From: Punica granatum
Taxonomy: Eukaryota; Streptophyta; Magnoliopsida; Myrtales; Lythraceae
Assembly (NCBI RefSeq): GCF_007655135.1
Contig: NC_045134.1
Location: 17,012,568-17,076,567 of the forward strand
DNA: 64,000 nt
Reading direction: 5' to 3'
Shown here: one piece after another, positions 37,293 through 49,229 of the stretch
How the letters are laid out: every line of letters begins with the position of its first letter
How positions within the stretch are numbered: the first letter of the stretch is position 1
Program-made: the position numbers and the translations under genes
Notes under the pieces: model-generated
Database searches by the model: none
Told to the model about the DNA's origin: nothing
Seen by the model: only the letters and a program-made list of their open reading frames with translations

Positions 37293-40100
37293 TGTACGCA
37301 CTCGAATTTCGTCTCGTCGGGGCATGCAATGCGCGCGCCTAAATGCAACGCGGCTTGGGAGTGTCCACCTTAACAGGGACGCGCGACGAACGCACGTAAG
37401 AAAAAGTCGCCACTACCTGTTTACGATCCGAAGGTCGAGGGCCGGTGAGTTGCCCGGGTCTAGGGGTATGGGGTACACCTAATTGCTAAGGCCTATGGTC
37501 TGTACGAAACTGAAAATTTCGAATTCGGGGTTTTGTTATTGTCGAATTTACGTGAGTTAACCAATTATTAACTGGGGTATCTTGGTATACAAACCCTACC
37601 TTAAAATAAACAAAAGGGATGATGGATAAGGCATGTAGCATTCAACATCATTTTAACGGACCTGACAGACATGATGTCCATAGTCAAGTCTCGAATGTGT
37701 GGGTTATTTTTAAATTATTCTGTATTGTGACAATATGGCTTTTACAGATTAAGAGTATTTTCACCTAAAACCCAAAACCTAACCCTCCATTTGACTATTG
37801 CCCATGTTTGATTTAAGTCGAGTTTGAGATTAATCTGTTTTTTCATGTTTTAACCCGTTCTAGACACAAATCTATACTAGAGTGACGGTAGGACAAAAAC
37901 CGATAGTCATCCCCCTTGAATCGAAAAATATGTGTGTGTATGAAAAATCAAGATTACGTAGCATGCATCTCAATGCTTTTGAAATTGTGAATTTAAAAAG
38001 GGAGTGACTAACAGTATTTGAACTGTCGACGCAATTACAGATTATTAACCGGTTCATACAATTCATTTAAAAGAGTTAAATGATTTAATTTAGCCAAATT
38101 TAACGTCCCAATTATCCCGTATGTAGAATATTAGGTTAATTAGAAATTCATCGAATGCTTTAGTCTACGGATTTTGAGCCATCGAGATAGCCATTAGTTG
38201 ACCGCCCGATAAACTCTAATTTCCGACATGGTCACGTTGTATGTACATAATTACAAAAAATAAAATATTTAAATGGGGCACATACATTGTCGGTGGGTGA
38301 TCCAAGTAGAAAAGGGTCGGATATTTTTAGAAAATGTCCAGGGGACTGAATTGAACGATTTTAAAAGAGCAGGGATTGATTTGAAAATTCGGATGAAGTT
38401 TCGGGGACCGATTTGAAAATTCTAAAAAAACTAGGGGACTAATTTGAAAATTTTAAAAAATTGGAGACTGTCTAAAAATTACTGAAAATGCCCTAGGACT
38501 TATTTGAAATGAATTTGAAAATCTGGACTAATCTGAAACAAAAAATGGCCCTAGGACTAAACTGAAACAACTTGGAAAGTTCCTTGAGATTCTTGAAAAA
38601 TTCTAGGAACTCCAGGATTGATTGGAAAATAGTAAAACAACTGGGACTTGATTGAAAAGAATTTTTGAAATTCGGGGCAAGTCTGAAAAGGGTGAAAAGT
38701 GGTCCCGGGACTAAACTGAAACAATTTGAAAAGTTCTTTGGGATTCTTGGAAAAATTCTGAAAAATCCAAGGACTGATTGGAAAATAATAAAATGACCGG
38801 GGCTAGATTGAAAATAATTTTGAAATTGGGGCAGATCTTAAAAAAATAAAATACGTCCTCTGCACTAAAATGTGACAAAACAGAAAGTTCATAAAATCGT
38901 GTTCGGGACAAATCCGATCACCCACGCAACCCCAGACCGCTTATTTCACATCATATCCATCAAGCAAGCATTAATATTCAGGAATGGAGCTCTAATCATG
39001 CCACTAAGTCGAGAATTTACCTAGTTTGGGAAATTGAGGGCGATTCTGTAAATAAAAAAATAAAATAAAAATTAAAATGCTGGACGAGCTGGGCCGGACT
39101 GTGATGGGCCGAGATCCGGTGGGGGTGGACTAGGCTGGATTGGGCCGAACGGGCCTGCTGGACCGAACTGGGTGCTGCAGTGGGTTGGGCCGCTGCTTGA
39201 TGGCTGCCGCTGGGCTGCTAGACGTGGGCCGAGCCACTGCTGGCCACGGGCTGGGCTTCTGGGCTGCTGGACCCAGCTGAGCCGCTGGATCGGGAAGAGA
39301 AGAAGGAATCTGGAGATCGAGTCTGTGGGGGAGGCGAGTCGGGTCGGGAGAGACCCGACTGGTGCAGACAACCCCTGAGAGAAATAGCAGGGTGGCTCCG
39401 GCGGCTCGTCCGGTTGGCGGGGTGACTCTGGGCTCCCTAGAGGCTCCTGGAGAGGGTCGAGGGCGGCTCGCGAGGGGCGATTATCAGAGGAGCTGAGGGT
39501 CCCGGGCTGAGGGAGAGGATCAGGGAGATTGAGAGTTTCGGAGCTGGGAGCCGTGTCCTTAGACGAGCTGAAGGAGTTCCCGTTTGAGGTCGAGCTTGGA
39601 GTTCCGGAACCGGGACCACCCGAGAGAGAGAGAGAGAAAGAGCTCGGTTTTTTCTTTCGGCTCCCCCCGCCCCTCGTTCGGTTTCGCCAGAAAGAAGAAG
39701 AAGGAAACGGAACCAAGATCGGGCGAGATTTTCGCCGAAAATTTACGAAAGCGGAAACGAAAATCCCGATTTTTCGGTTGTAGGGACCAAAAATGAAAGG
39801 AAGGAAAAAGGAAGGAGGAAAGCGGAAGAAAAGGAAAAGAAGTGGGCGGGAAGGAAAGAAATGAAAAGTCAAACTGGTCGTTTGACCTTTGACTTTTTTT
39901 TTTTGGTGTGTGGGCAACAGTCGGTCAGACCAGCTCTGATCGACCCTGCCCATCCGTCCTGTTGGTCAGACTGGCTCTAACCGGTTCTGACCGACTTGGC
40001 CCTTTTTTCTTTTCTCTCTTTTTTTTTTGAAAAAGGTAATAAATTGGAAAAATGACGATTTTGCCCCTAGAGCCGATGGACCGAAATGGGGGTGCTAACA
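37293..40100 (-). repeat. 3' LTR of the LARD element, with internal deletion
   Basis: On the minus strand it starts TGTTAGCACC (at 40100) and ends GAGTGCGTACA. Compared with the 5' LTR it lacks about 468 bp between two GGGGTT words (45601 and 46069 in the other copy), which explains most of the length difference (2808 against 3297 bp). The deleted segment is present in the solo LTR at 15109-19324, so the loss is derived. It contains the reiterated 'GGGACTGATTTGAAAATTC' array (about 38330-38900) and a CT/GA run near 39625. Confidence 0.92.
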
Positions 40101-40114
40101 GCTTGCCCTTCTTT
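40101..40114 (-). promoter_or_regulatory. Polypurine tract of the LARD element
   Basis: Read on the minus strand, AAAGAAGGGCAAGC directly precedes the 3' LTR start (TGTTAGC). It is purine-rich and in the right place to prime plus-strand synthesis, although two pyrimidines break it. Confidence 0.6.
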
Positions 40115-40260
40115 GGTTGCATGCTCGATTAGAGGATGTAGCCAAAGATTATGAGAAGCAACCCTTTTTGGTTCCGGCGACTGCTTCAACCTCTCTTCCG
40201 ATGGCCGCTAGTTCCTCAGCTTTGGATGCGTGGGAAGAAATTAAGTATATGTACCTAAAT
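40104..40260 (-). repeat. Direct repeat flanking the hairpin array, copy 1
   Basis: About 155 bp (TGCCCTTCTTTGGTTGCATG … TATGTACC) is repeated at about 41376-41532 in diverged form (TGCCCCTCTTTGGTTGTGTG … TATGTACC). The two copies bracket the tandem array. An earlier duplication of the whole segment, with the array expanding between copies, would explain this. Confidence 0.7.
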
Positions 40261-40319
40261 CTATTGAACAGATGTCGGAATCAGTGAATAAGAGGAGGGG
40301 AATCAGATTCAAAGCAATA

Positions 40320-41130
40320 AGTCGCGGGTTTATGGAAAGTAAAGGCACGGGTTTATGGGCCCGTATGGTGTAAGGAAAGTGAGGACACGGGTTTATGGGC
40401 ACGTGCGGTGCGGGAAAAGTAAAAACACGGGTTTATGGGCCCGTGGAGTGCAGGAAAAGTAAAGACACGGGTTTATGAGCTCGTGTGATGCGTGAAAGGT
40501 AAAGACACGAGTTTATGGGCTCGTGCGGTGCAGGAAAAGTAAAGACACGGGGTTTATGGGCCCGTACGATGCATGAAAAGTAAAGAAACGGGTTTATAGG
40601 CCTGTGCGGTGCGAGAAAATAAGACACAGGTTTATGGGCCCGTGCGATGCATGAAAATTAAAGACACGGGTTTATGGGCCCGTGCGGTGTAGGAAAAGTA
40701 AAGATACGAGTTTATGGGCCCGTGCGATGCATGAAAATTAAAGACACGGGTTTATGGGCCCGTGCAGTGCAGGAAAAGTAAAGATACGAGTTTATAGGCC
40801 CGTGCGGTGCGAGAAAATAAGATACAGGTTTATGGGCCCGTGCGGTGCAGGGGAAAGTAAAGACATGGGTTTATGGGCCCGTGCGATGCAGGGAAAAGTA
40901 AAGACACGGGTTTATGGGCCCGTGCGGTGCAGGGAAAAGTAAAGACACGGGTTTATGGGCCCGTGCGATGCGAGAAAATAAGACATAGGTTTATGGGCCC
41001 GTGAGATGCATGAGAAATAAAAACACGGGTTTATGGGCCCGTGCGGTGCAGGAAAAGTAATGACACAGGTTTATGGGCCCCTGCGGTGCGAAAAAAGTAA
41101 AGACACGGGTTTATGAGCCAATGTAGTGCG
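40320..41130 (-). repeat. Tandem array of about 21 hairpin-forming ~40-bp units
   Basis: The unit is approximately GACACGGGTTTATGGGCCCG followed by TGCGGTGCAGGAAAAGTAAA. I count about 21 GTTTAT occurrences spaced 37-42 bp apart. Each unit carries an imperfect palindrome, CACGGG-TTTATGGG-CCCGTG, able to fold as a hairpin in RNA or single-stranded DNA. Units vary (gcggtgc/gcgatgc, agg/atg), and some sub-units seem to alternate. There are no unique spacers. Confidence 0.9.
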
Positions 41131-41375
41131 AGATGGTGGTAGTGAAGTGCATGGAATGCAGGAGCAAAGATCAGTGTTAAGGAATAGCGCTTGGTGCTGA
41201 AAGGACAGTTCGCTTGACACTAAGCCAAGATCACGCTAGGGTGATGCAGTGGTGATTATGGCTTGCGAATCGTCGTGTGACCGAGGTGCTTGTTTGATGA
41301 CAGTGTCGTGCGTAGCCCTGAGGTCCTTGATTTGTCGATGACCAGTCTCACGCTGAGGCGGCTGCCTCGCTGAGG

Positions 41376-41532
41376 ATGCCCCTCTTTGGTTGTGTGCTCG
41401 GATAGAGCATGCAGCCAAAGACTATAAGAAGCACCCGTCTGATCTCGGCGACCGTCCTGGCGTCTTTCCCCATAGCCACTTGTTCTCTCTGGTTTTGGAT
41501 TCATGGGAGGGAGTTGGATAAACGTATGTACC
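41376..41532 (-). repeat. Direct repeat flanking the hairpin array, copy 2
   Basis: This is the diverged partner of 40104-40260, on the other side of the hairpin array. Shared words include CTTTGGTTG, GTAGCCAAAGA/GCAGCCAAAGA, GGCGAC and TATGTACC. Confidence 0.7.
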
Positions 41533-44500
41533 GCATCGCCTGCTTGGCGGGGATGGATCGGTTGTTGTGTTCACCAGGGATGCCCCCTTTGCTTGTAAAT
41601 ACTGCCGCAAGGTAGCGCTGCTGTGGATTGACTCGGCGCTTGGGACCGTGACCCATCTTGTCTTGGTGAAGAGTGAGAACTGTGGGTGGTTCACCCTTAA
41701 AGGTGAGCGTGACTCTCCATTAGTCGTGTGGATGGCGGTGTGCGTTGAGTGTGCAGGGCTGATGCTGTCCCAAAGGCGCTGATCTACCGAATGTCGGCAT
41801 CGCTATTGAAGAATTCGTGCAACTTGGTGGAATTTGGCCCTATTGCAACGGTGGTTGGGTATTGATCTGCCTGAAGTCGGCCACGCCGTTGGATGGTTGC
41901 TCGTTGTTCTGCCGGATGCCGGCCTTGTCGCAGAGGTGATTGTAGCTCACTGGGGATGCCTCGGTCGTATGATGAGGGACTCGAGCTCTGGGGTGGAGCG
42001 CCTACGTATCCCAAGGGGTCGAAAATCAGAGTCTGCCGTATCTCTTGCGGCTTGTAGTACTTGTGATCCTGTTATCATTAGTAAGTCACGGGTGAGTTAC
42101 TAGCGATGTGTAAGCACAAGCGTAAGGGAATTTTGCAACTCGTGCTCTTCAAATTCGAGTCGCCCGAGCAACCCGTGAAGAGTTTTTGTATTGGCGATGC
42201 AAATGGGATCTCGTTTTCGAAAGCCTCGATACGAGGCCCCCCGGGGCTTCTGCCGGCGTGCATGGGCATATCAAGATGTTCTCAATGATGCCCCAGTGGC
42301 TCTATTGGTTGTTCGACGTGCCCGTCAGCCTAGGACCTTCTCATCAGGGCACCGTAAGGCAGCTGCGTTTGTAACCCGCATTGGGATTTCTGTTCAAATT
42401 TGGTCAGATCTTGGTCTAGTCATTTCCAAAGTGTTTTGACTAGACTCCCGGAAAGGAATATTTGGGGTTTTGGCTTTGTGATGGCCGATTGGAGGGTGGC
42501 TGTGACCCGTTTGGAGTTATGCGATTGACAAAGAGAAAAGAGAAAGCTTATGGAACACACTGCCCCAGGCTAAAAGGATACACGAGTTCACGCCTGTCTC
42601 GAGATGTACCCCCCGTTTTTTTCGACTTCTTGTCCTGTAGGGTATTGCGAAGTGCTCGAATGGCGTGCTTGCTTATGCACTGTGCTTGGGGAAGAAACCG
42701 CCTAGGACGGTTGAGCCGCATTAGGGAGTCGATTAGGGATTGTGTTGGAGTAGATAATCTGATCATTTCTCTTAGGGATCCTTAGTCCACGCAGTGTGTG
42801 GAGGCTCAGGGTGACTGTTTTGCTCATCTCTCATTTTACTCTTCTTTTGCTACGGTCACCCGCCTCGGGACCGTACCTCTCAACCTAAAGGGAATAAACT
42901 CTCCTTTTGCCACGGCCGCCCACAAGGGGTTTCCGATTGTGCTTCTCTTGTGCCCTAAGTTTTGCCTAGGCCGCCCCAAAAAGAGTTTTCGACCTAGCGA
43001 GCTCGACTTTTTTGTCTCTCGAGTTTGCAAGGGCGAAGGGTTCGAAGGATTCGACATCCGAGTGCGTTGTGTTCTGTATCCGTCGAGGAGTTGCGTCTGC
43101 TACTCCCCTTTTTGTCGGGGTTTGTTGATTTCTTCTTCGAATTGGTGGCACCAAAGTTTATATCTCGGCAGTGCTTTGTTTTGTTCATTGGCGGGTTTTT
43201 CCCACGTATTTTCTCTCTCTCTTCAGTGACGGGTTTTTCCCGCTTCTTTTCGCTCTCTTTTTTTTCTTGCAGCTAGGGTTTGTTTTGTCCCTCGTGTATT
43301 TGTTGGAAACTCCTCGACTTTGCATTGCGTGGTCGCTTTGGTGTGCCCTGCCCTATTTCGTAAGAGCCGGCCTTTTATGGAGGTTTGGCTCTTGGATATT
43401 CGGAAGCCGAACTTCGTGTTGCTCGTCCTTACAAACTTTACAAATGATTTTCCATATCATCTAAGAAGAAGAATAAGATTTGCCCTGGGGTGCAGGTGAC
43501 TGAGGTTGCCCCGGCATGAGTGTTGAACGCGGATGCCCCGGTCTTCATGGTCTGCGTCGGACGTCGTTCTTGACCGTGTCTTATCGCTCCCGTGGAGGGT
43601 GCCCCTATGAGGATAGGTGCTCTTGAAGTCGGCATACGTGCTTTGCTTCGGGGGCCATGCTTGCTATCGACTGAGATGGTTGGGTTGACAGCATGTGGCT
43701 CAATCAGTCGTTTTTGTCTTCGGCTTCGTTATAAAGGGGGTACTTCCGCATCAAGCCTCTTTCCTATCGAAGTATAGGGAGAAAGACCCGATAGGAGTTC
43801 TCGTAGAAGTGTGAACCCGTGTATCGCTCTTTGCTTGTAGCCGGCGTGCCCCTGTGAAGGATGACAAAGAAGATGATGTATTAGGTGATTATTCGGTGAA
43901 ATATGTGGTAAGAAATGTAAGGTGGACCCATGGGAAGTTCCTTCATCTAGCGCGCAACCCATGGAGTGCCGCGCGTGGAGGACATTCAATTTCGGGAGTC
44001 CGGTCATCGCCACGCTGGAGCGGTTAGACTGTGACTAGGAACCGCATAGTTGTACTTTCCCCGATTGCGGGTTGGTATGCGCAGCCGTCCTAGGGAAGGC
44101 TCGAGGAACCAGGTCCTAAGAGGACAGGCGAGTCGATCAGATCTGACATAATCAATAGGGCGTCTTTGGGACGGTTTAAGTGCCCCTTGAATGGGTCGTT
44201 TATACCAAGAGCTTGTTTGGAAATGCGAATAAATGTAAAAGAGCATTTGAAGGAAAGTGTGTGTTGGTTCGGTAGCAGGTCGGTGGCCATAGCGGAGGGT
44301 GGGTTGGGCCCATTCTTCGATCGGCAGTGTGATCATGCTGGAAGCCCCGTGGCGAGTGGGCTGGGACATGCTATGTTCGTTGGAGCTGTCGCCTGTGATC
44401 TTTCGTGGAGGGAAGGTCGGTCCTCAGTGTTTGGAGTCCGAGGAGGTAGCAGAGAAGTGTTTCCTGTCTCGATTTTAGAATTCAGATTGCCTTCTTGTCG

Positions 44501-45345
44501 GTTATTTCCTACAATAGGAAAAGGGGAACGATGAAGGAGCAAACTATGTTCACAATTTCAACGTAAGGGCGCAGGGGATCGAACTAGCCTGGTAGGCGTC
44601 GTGCGAGCGCGTCGGAGGTATGTGCATGGGTAAGGTGGAGGCATGCTCGCACGACGCGGAAGGACGCACTCGGTTGTGCTGGTGGATGTGCTCAGTTGCG
44701 TGAAGAGACGTGTGCTCTTGATCACGTGATGACACTTGGTTGCGCGGGGTTAGTGAGAAGGTAGCTTTGCCAAGGAAGGTGGATCGGCCCTCGGGTCACG
44801 GCTTGCCTTGCCGTGAAAGTCGTGATTGGTCTACCTGTGAAGAAGGTCTTCATTCACTTGCATAGTGGGACGTTAGCTGTTATGCAAAACTGTAAATGAA
44901 TAGGATACATGCGATGTGTGAGTTTTTCAAAACTAATGCCGCCATTCACATTGACTCAAAACGATCAAAGTATAATGTAAATTTTGTAAAATAAAGCCCT
45001 AAACCAGTCTTCCACCACACTCGGAGTTTGAGCAAGCGCGGCATTGGATTTTTGCAGTGGGTCTGAGCGAGCTCCCTCTGAGGTTGTGGTTGGATGACTA
45101 GTTCCTCATCTTTCTCAGCAGCTTATCGGCGAAGGTGATCGATCATGTTGTTGGTGAGGTCGACTACAGTAGTTGTGCCTGAAGTGGGGGATGTTCTGGC
45201 AGATGTGCCGGTCTTTGTTTGTGGAGACCCGGTGGGACCCTCGTGTGTTGACGGACTTTGTCAAGGCACGAGCAAGAGGCCGAGCAAGGCGTCTCTTACC
45301 AAGACGAAAGGAAGACTGACTTAGGACTCGTCCATATGAATGACA
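41533..45345 (-). other. Non-coding interior of the LARD element
   Basis: It is GC-balanced, unlike the AT-rich host DNA, and lacks recognisable gag, protease, RT, RNase H or integrase motifs in any frame. Short frames (for example 42798-43229 plus strand, 44004-44369 minus strand) have no domain-like features. It may be an RNA scaffold for packaging by an autonomous partner; that is inference. Confidence 0.6.
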
Positions 45346-45362
45346 CCCCAGTGGAGTCGCCA
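45346..45362 (-). promoter_or_regulatory. Primer binding site of the LARD element
   Basis: On the minus strand, TGGCGACTCCACTGGGG lies 3 bp inside the 5' LTR end. TGGCGACTCC-type sites are characteristic of Tat/Ogre-related elements, which are reported to use tRNA-Arg; the tRNA identity is from memory. Confidence 0.75.
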
Positions 45363-45365
45363 AGC

Positions 45366-48300
45366 TGTGCGCACCCGAATTTCGTCTAGTCGGGGCATGC
45401 AATGCGCGCGCCTAAATGCAACGCGACTTGGGAGTGTCCACCTTTCCGGGGACGCGTGACGGACGCACGTGAGAAGGAGTGGCCACTACCTGTTTACGAC
45501 CCGAAGGTCGAGGGCCGGTGAGTTGCCCGGGTCTAGGGGTACGGGGTACACCTAATTGATAAGGCCTATGGTCTGTACGGAACCGAAAATTCCGAATTCG
45601 GGGGTTCTATTACGTGTGGGCCTATATCCCACACGCCCTTTCGGTACTCTAGCTTGTCTAGGCTTGCCATTTTAATTTAATTACTGCTTAATTAAGTTCC
45701 GCTCATCTTATACGTTTTGACACCGTAAATTCGAAAAAAAACTCCGACCGTCCACTCTCCGATCGGGATTCTTACATGAATAAATTGTACAATATAAATC
45801 CTTACATTGTCCTTTCAAATAAGTAAAAATTACAACATCTGAATCCCGATCGGTTCGCGCTCGGTTATTATTCCACTCGTGCTCATCGTGTGGTTTGAAA
45901 AGACTGAAACTGAAATTAAGATGCGCACTCAGTGTTTAGGGGAGTAGATCTCGTAATCTATGATTGGGGCGTTGGACCCCATGTGAATTGTGTCCTAAAG
46001 GATCGGGCTCGACCCGCATAACAAACATGTGCAAAAATATAACAAATAAGCACAAATAATCGAACAATGGGGTTTTGTTATTGTCGAATTTAAATGAGTT
46101 AACCAATTATTAACTGGGGTATCTTGGCATACAAACCCTACCTTAAAACAAACAAAAGGGATGATGGATAAGGCATGTAGCATTCGGCATCATTTTAACG
46201 GACCCGACAGACATGATGTCCATAATCAAGTCTCGAATGTGTGGGTTATTTTTAAATTATTCTGTATCGTGACAATATGGCTTTTACGGATTAAGAGTAT
46301 TTTCACCTAAAACCCAAAACCTAACCCTCCATTTGACTATTGCCCATGTTTGATTTAAGTCGAGTTTGAGATTAATCTGTTTTTCCATGTTTTAACCCGT
46401 TCTAAACACAAATCTATACTAGAGTGACGGCAGGACAAAAACCGATAGTCATCCCCCTTGAATCGAAAAATATGTGTGTGTATGAAAAATCAAGATTACG
46501 TAGCACGCATCTCAATGCTTTTGAAATTGTGAATTTAAAAAGGGAGTGACTAACAGTATTTGAACTGTCGACGCGATTACAGATTATTAACCGGTTCATA
46601 CAATTCATTTAAAAGAGTCAAATGATTTAATTTAGCCAAATTTAACGTCCCAATTATCCCATATGTAGAATATTAGGTTAATTAGAAATTCACCGAATGC
46701 TTTAGTCTACGGATTTCGAGCCATCGAGATAGCCATTAGTTGACCGCCCGATAAGCTCTAATTTCCGACATGGTCACGTTGTATGTACATAATTACAAAA
46801 AATAAAATATTTAAATGGGGCACATACATTGTCGGTGGGTGATCCAAGTAGAAAAGGGTCGGATATTTTTAGAAAATGTCCAGGGGACTGAATTGAACGA
46901 TTTTAAAAGAGCAGGGATTGATTTGAAAATTCGGATGAAGTTTCGGGGACCGATTTGAAAATTCTAAAAAAACTAGGGGACTGATTTGAAAATTTTAAAA
47001 AATTGGAGACTGTCTAAAAATTACTGAAAATGCCCTAGGACTTATTTGAAATGAATTTGAAAATCTGGACTAATCTGAAAACAAAAAATGGCCCTAGGAC
47101 TAAACTGAAACAACTTGGAAAGTTCCTTGAGATTCTTGAAAAATTCTGGGAACTCCAGGACTGATTGGAAAATAGTAAAACAACTGGGACTTGATGGAAA
47201 AGAATTTTTGAAATTCGGGGCAGGTCTGAAAAGGGTGAAAAGTGGTCCCGGGACTAAACAGAAACAATTTGAAAAGTTCTTTGGGATTCTTGGAAAAATT
47301 CTGAAAAATCCAAGGACTGATTGGAAAATAATAAAATGACCGGGGCTAGATTGAAAATAAATTTGAAATTCGGGGCAGATCTTAAAAAAATAAAATACAT
47401 CCTCTGGACTGAAATGTGACAAAACAGAAAGTTCGTAAAATCGAGTTCGGGACAAATCCGATCACCCACGCAACCCTAGACCGCTTATTTCACATCATAT
47501 CCATCAAGCAAGCATTAATATTCAGGAATGGAGCCCTAATCATGCCACTAAGTCGAGAATTTACCTAGTTTGAGAAGTTGATGGGCGATTCTGTAAATAA
47601 AAAAATTAAAAAAAATTTAAAATGCTGGACGAGTTGGGCCGGGCCATGATGGGCCGAGATCCGGTGGGGGTGGACTAGGCTGGATTGGGTCGAACGGGCC
47701 TGCTGGACCGAACTGGGTCGCTGCAGTGTGCTGGGCCGCTGCTTGATGGCTGCCGCTGGGCTGCTGGACGTGGGCCGAGCCGCTGCTGGCCACGGGCTGG
47801 GCTACTGGACCGAGCTGAGCCGCTAGATCGGGAAGAGAAGAAGAAATCTGGAGATCGGGTCTGTGGGGGAGGCGAGTCGGGTCGGGACAGACCCCACTGG
47901 TGCAGACAACACCTGAGAAAAAGAGCAGGGTGGCTCCGGCGGCTCGTCCGGTTGGCGGGGTGACTCTAGGCTCCCTGGAGGCTCCTGGAGAGGGTCGAGG
48001 GCGGCTCGCGAGGGGCGGTTATCAGAGGAGCTGAGGGTCCCGGGCTGAGGGAGATCAGAGGCGAGCTGAGGGAGAGGATCAGGGAGATTGAGAGTTTCGG
48101 AGCTGGGAGCCGTGTCCTTGGACGAGCTGAAGGAGTTCCCGTTTGAGGTCGAGCTCGGAGTTCCGGAATCGGGACCACCCTAGAGAGAGAGAGAGAGAGA
48201 GCTCGGTTTTTTCTTTCGGCTCCCCCCGGCCCTCGTTCGGTTTCGCCAAGGAGAAGAAGAAGGAAACGAAACCGAGATCGAGCGAGATTTTCGCTGGAAA

Positions 48301-48662
48301 TTTACGAAAGCGGAAACGAAAATCCTGATTTTTCGGTTGCAGGGACCAAAAATGAAAGGAAGGAAAAAGGAAGGAGGAAAGAGGAAGAAAAGGAAAAGAA
48401 GTGGGCGGGAAGGAAAGAAATGAAAAGTCAAACTGGTCGTTTGACCTTTGACTTTTCTTTTTTATTTTGTGTGTGGGCAACGATCGGTCAGACCAGCTCT
48501 GACCGACCCTGCCCATCCATCCTGTTGGTCAGACCAGCTCTGATCGGTTCTCACCGATTTGGCCCTTTTTTCTTTTCTCTCTTTTTTTTTAGAAAATGTA
48601 ATAAATTGGAAAAATAACGATTTTGCCCCCTGGAGCCGATGGACCGAAATGGGGTGCTGACA
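45366..48662 (-). repeat. 5' LTR of the LARD element (3297 bp)
   Basis: On the minus strand it starts TGTCAGCACCCCATTTCGG (at 48662) and ends GGGTGCGCACA. It contains a CT run (48184-48203 as GA on plus), a GGCCCA-rich zone (about 47630-47830) and the 'GGGACTGATTTGAAAATTC' reiteration (about 46860-47440). It retains the segment missing from the 3' LTR. No functional ORF is likely, although long frames occur in low-complexity parts. Confidence 0.92.
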
Positions 48663-49229
48663 GGGTATATGGTAGATTTTGAAGAAAAATCTCATACGCA
48701 ACAATACAAAGTGAACATTGGATACAAATGATGAAATTCACAAATCGTCAGCTGAAAATTTTTGGTTCGACAACGCCTATCTTCATCAGCTATAAATATA
48801 CCCTATTAATTTATTGAATGATACAGGTCATACACAAATAAGACAAATTCTCACCAGAAATAAATGCAGAAAGCTTTCCAATTATCTTAACAGAACGTTT
48901 ATATATCTCTTGGAGGTTTGTGGTTTCTGAAAATCAAATCAATTCTAGAAAGATGGTTGTATCGCAGACGCCCACGATCTCGCCTTTTGACCTAGAGATT
49001 GCAGGTTCGATATCTAGTGAGACTATCCGTACCCCTTTATTAGTTATTTAGAATTTTTCTAGTAAATTTATATGACCGAATTTATCTTTTTTTCATATTA
49101 GTTATTTTTAAAATTTCTCTAGCGAACTTATAAAATTAAATTTATCCTTGTCCCATATATGATTGGTTAAAGGAATCTTGGTTTTATAACGTCTGAACCC
49201 ATCATCCCTCCCTCAATTATTTACCTGAA
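48663..49229. other. Intergenic DNA including a SINE-like copy
   Basis: It starts with the right GGGTA target duplication. No gene was seen before the ZZ/EF-hand gene. A SINE-like segment occupies about 48951-49060 and is followed by two similar 'TTAGTTATTT…TTCTCTAG' words (about 49040-49130). Confidence 0.5.
48951..49060 (+). mobile_element. tRNA-derived SINE-like copy 1
   Basis: It contains a pol III B-box-like GGTTCGATATC (49004-49014) about 50 bp after a weaker A-box-like start. The tail CCGTACCCCTTTATTAG is shared with copy 2 (CTCGTGCCCCTTTATTAG). Confidence 0.5.

Larger units (their letters stand above)
37293..48662 (-). mobile_element. Complete LARD-like LTR retrotransposon (TSD GGGTA), 11.4 kb
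   Basis: It is bounded by perfect GGGTA duplications (37288-37292 and 48663-48667). Transcription would run on the minus strand: 5' LTR 48662-45366, primer site 45362-45346, interior to 40101, and 3' LTR 40100-37293. LTR ends are TG…CA (TGTCAGCACCCC…GGGTGCGCACA). The 5.3-kb interior has no gag or pol motif on either strand. It holds a tandem hairpin-repeat array and long non-coding DNA. Giant LTRs and a TGGCGACTCC primer site point to a non-autonomous relative of the Tat/Ogre branch of Ty3/gypsy. The two LTRs read as nearly identical, so insertion should be recent. Confidence 0.93.

Noticed and set aside
39072..39953. A 293-codon frame on the minus strand
   Set aside because: It lies within the LARD 3' LTR, is low-complexity Pro/Ser-rich, and is broken into shorter frames in the 5' LTR of the same element.
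40320..41130. CRISPR-like repeat array
   Set aside because: It is nuclear plant DNA with no unique spacers and no cas genes. The whole unit repeats, so it is an ordinary tandem repeat within a retroelement.
42462..43464. Several 80-140 codon plus-strand frames in the LARD interior
   Set aside because: They overlap in different frames, have no family resemblance, and are on the strand opposite to the element's transcription.
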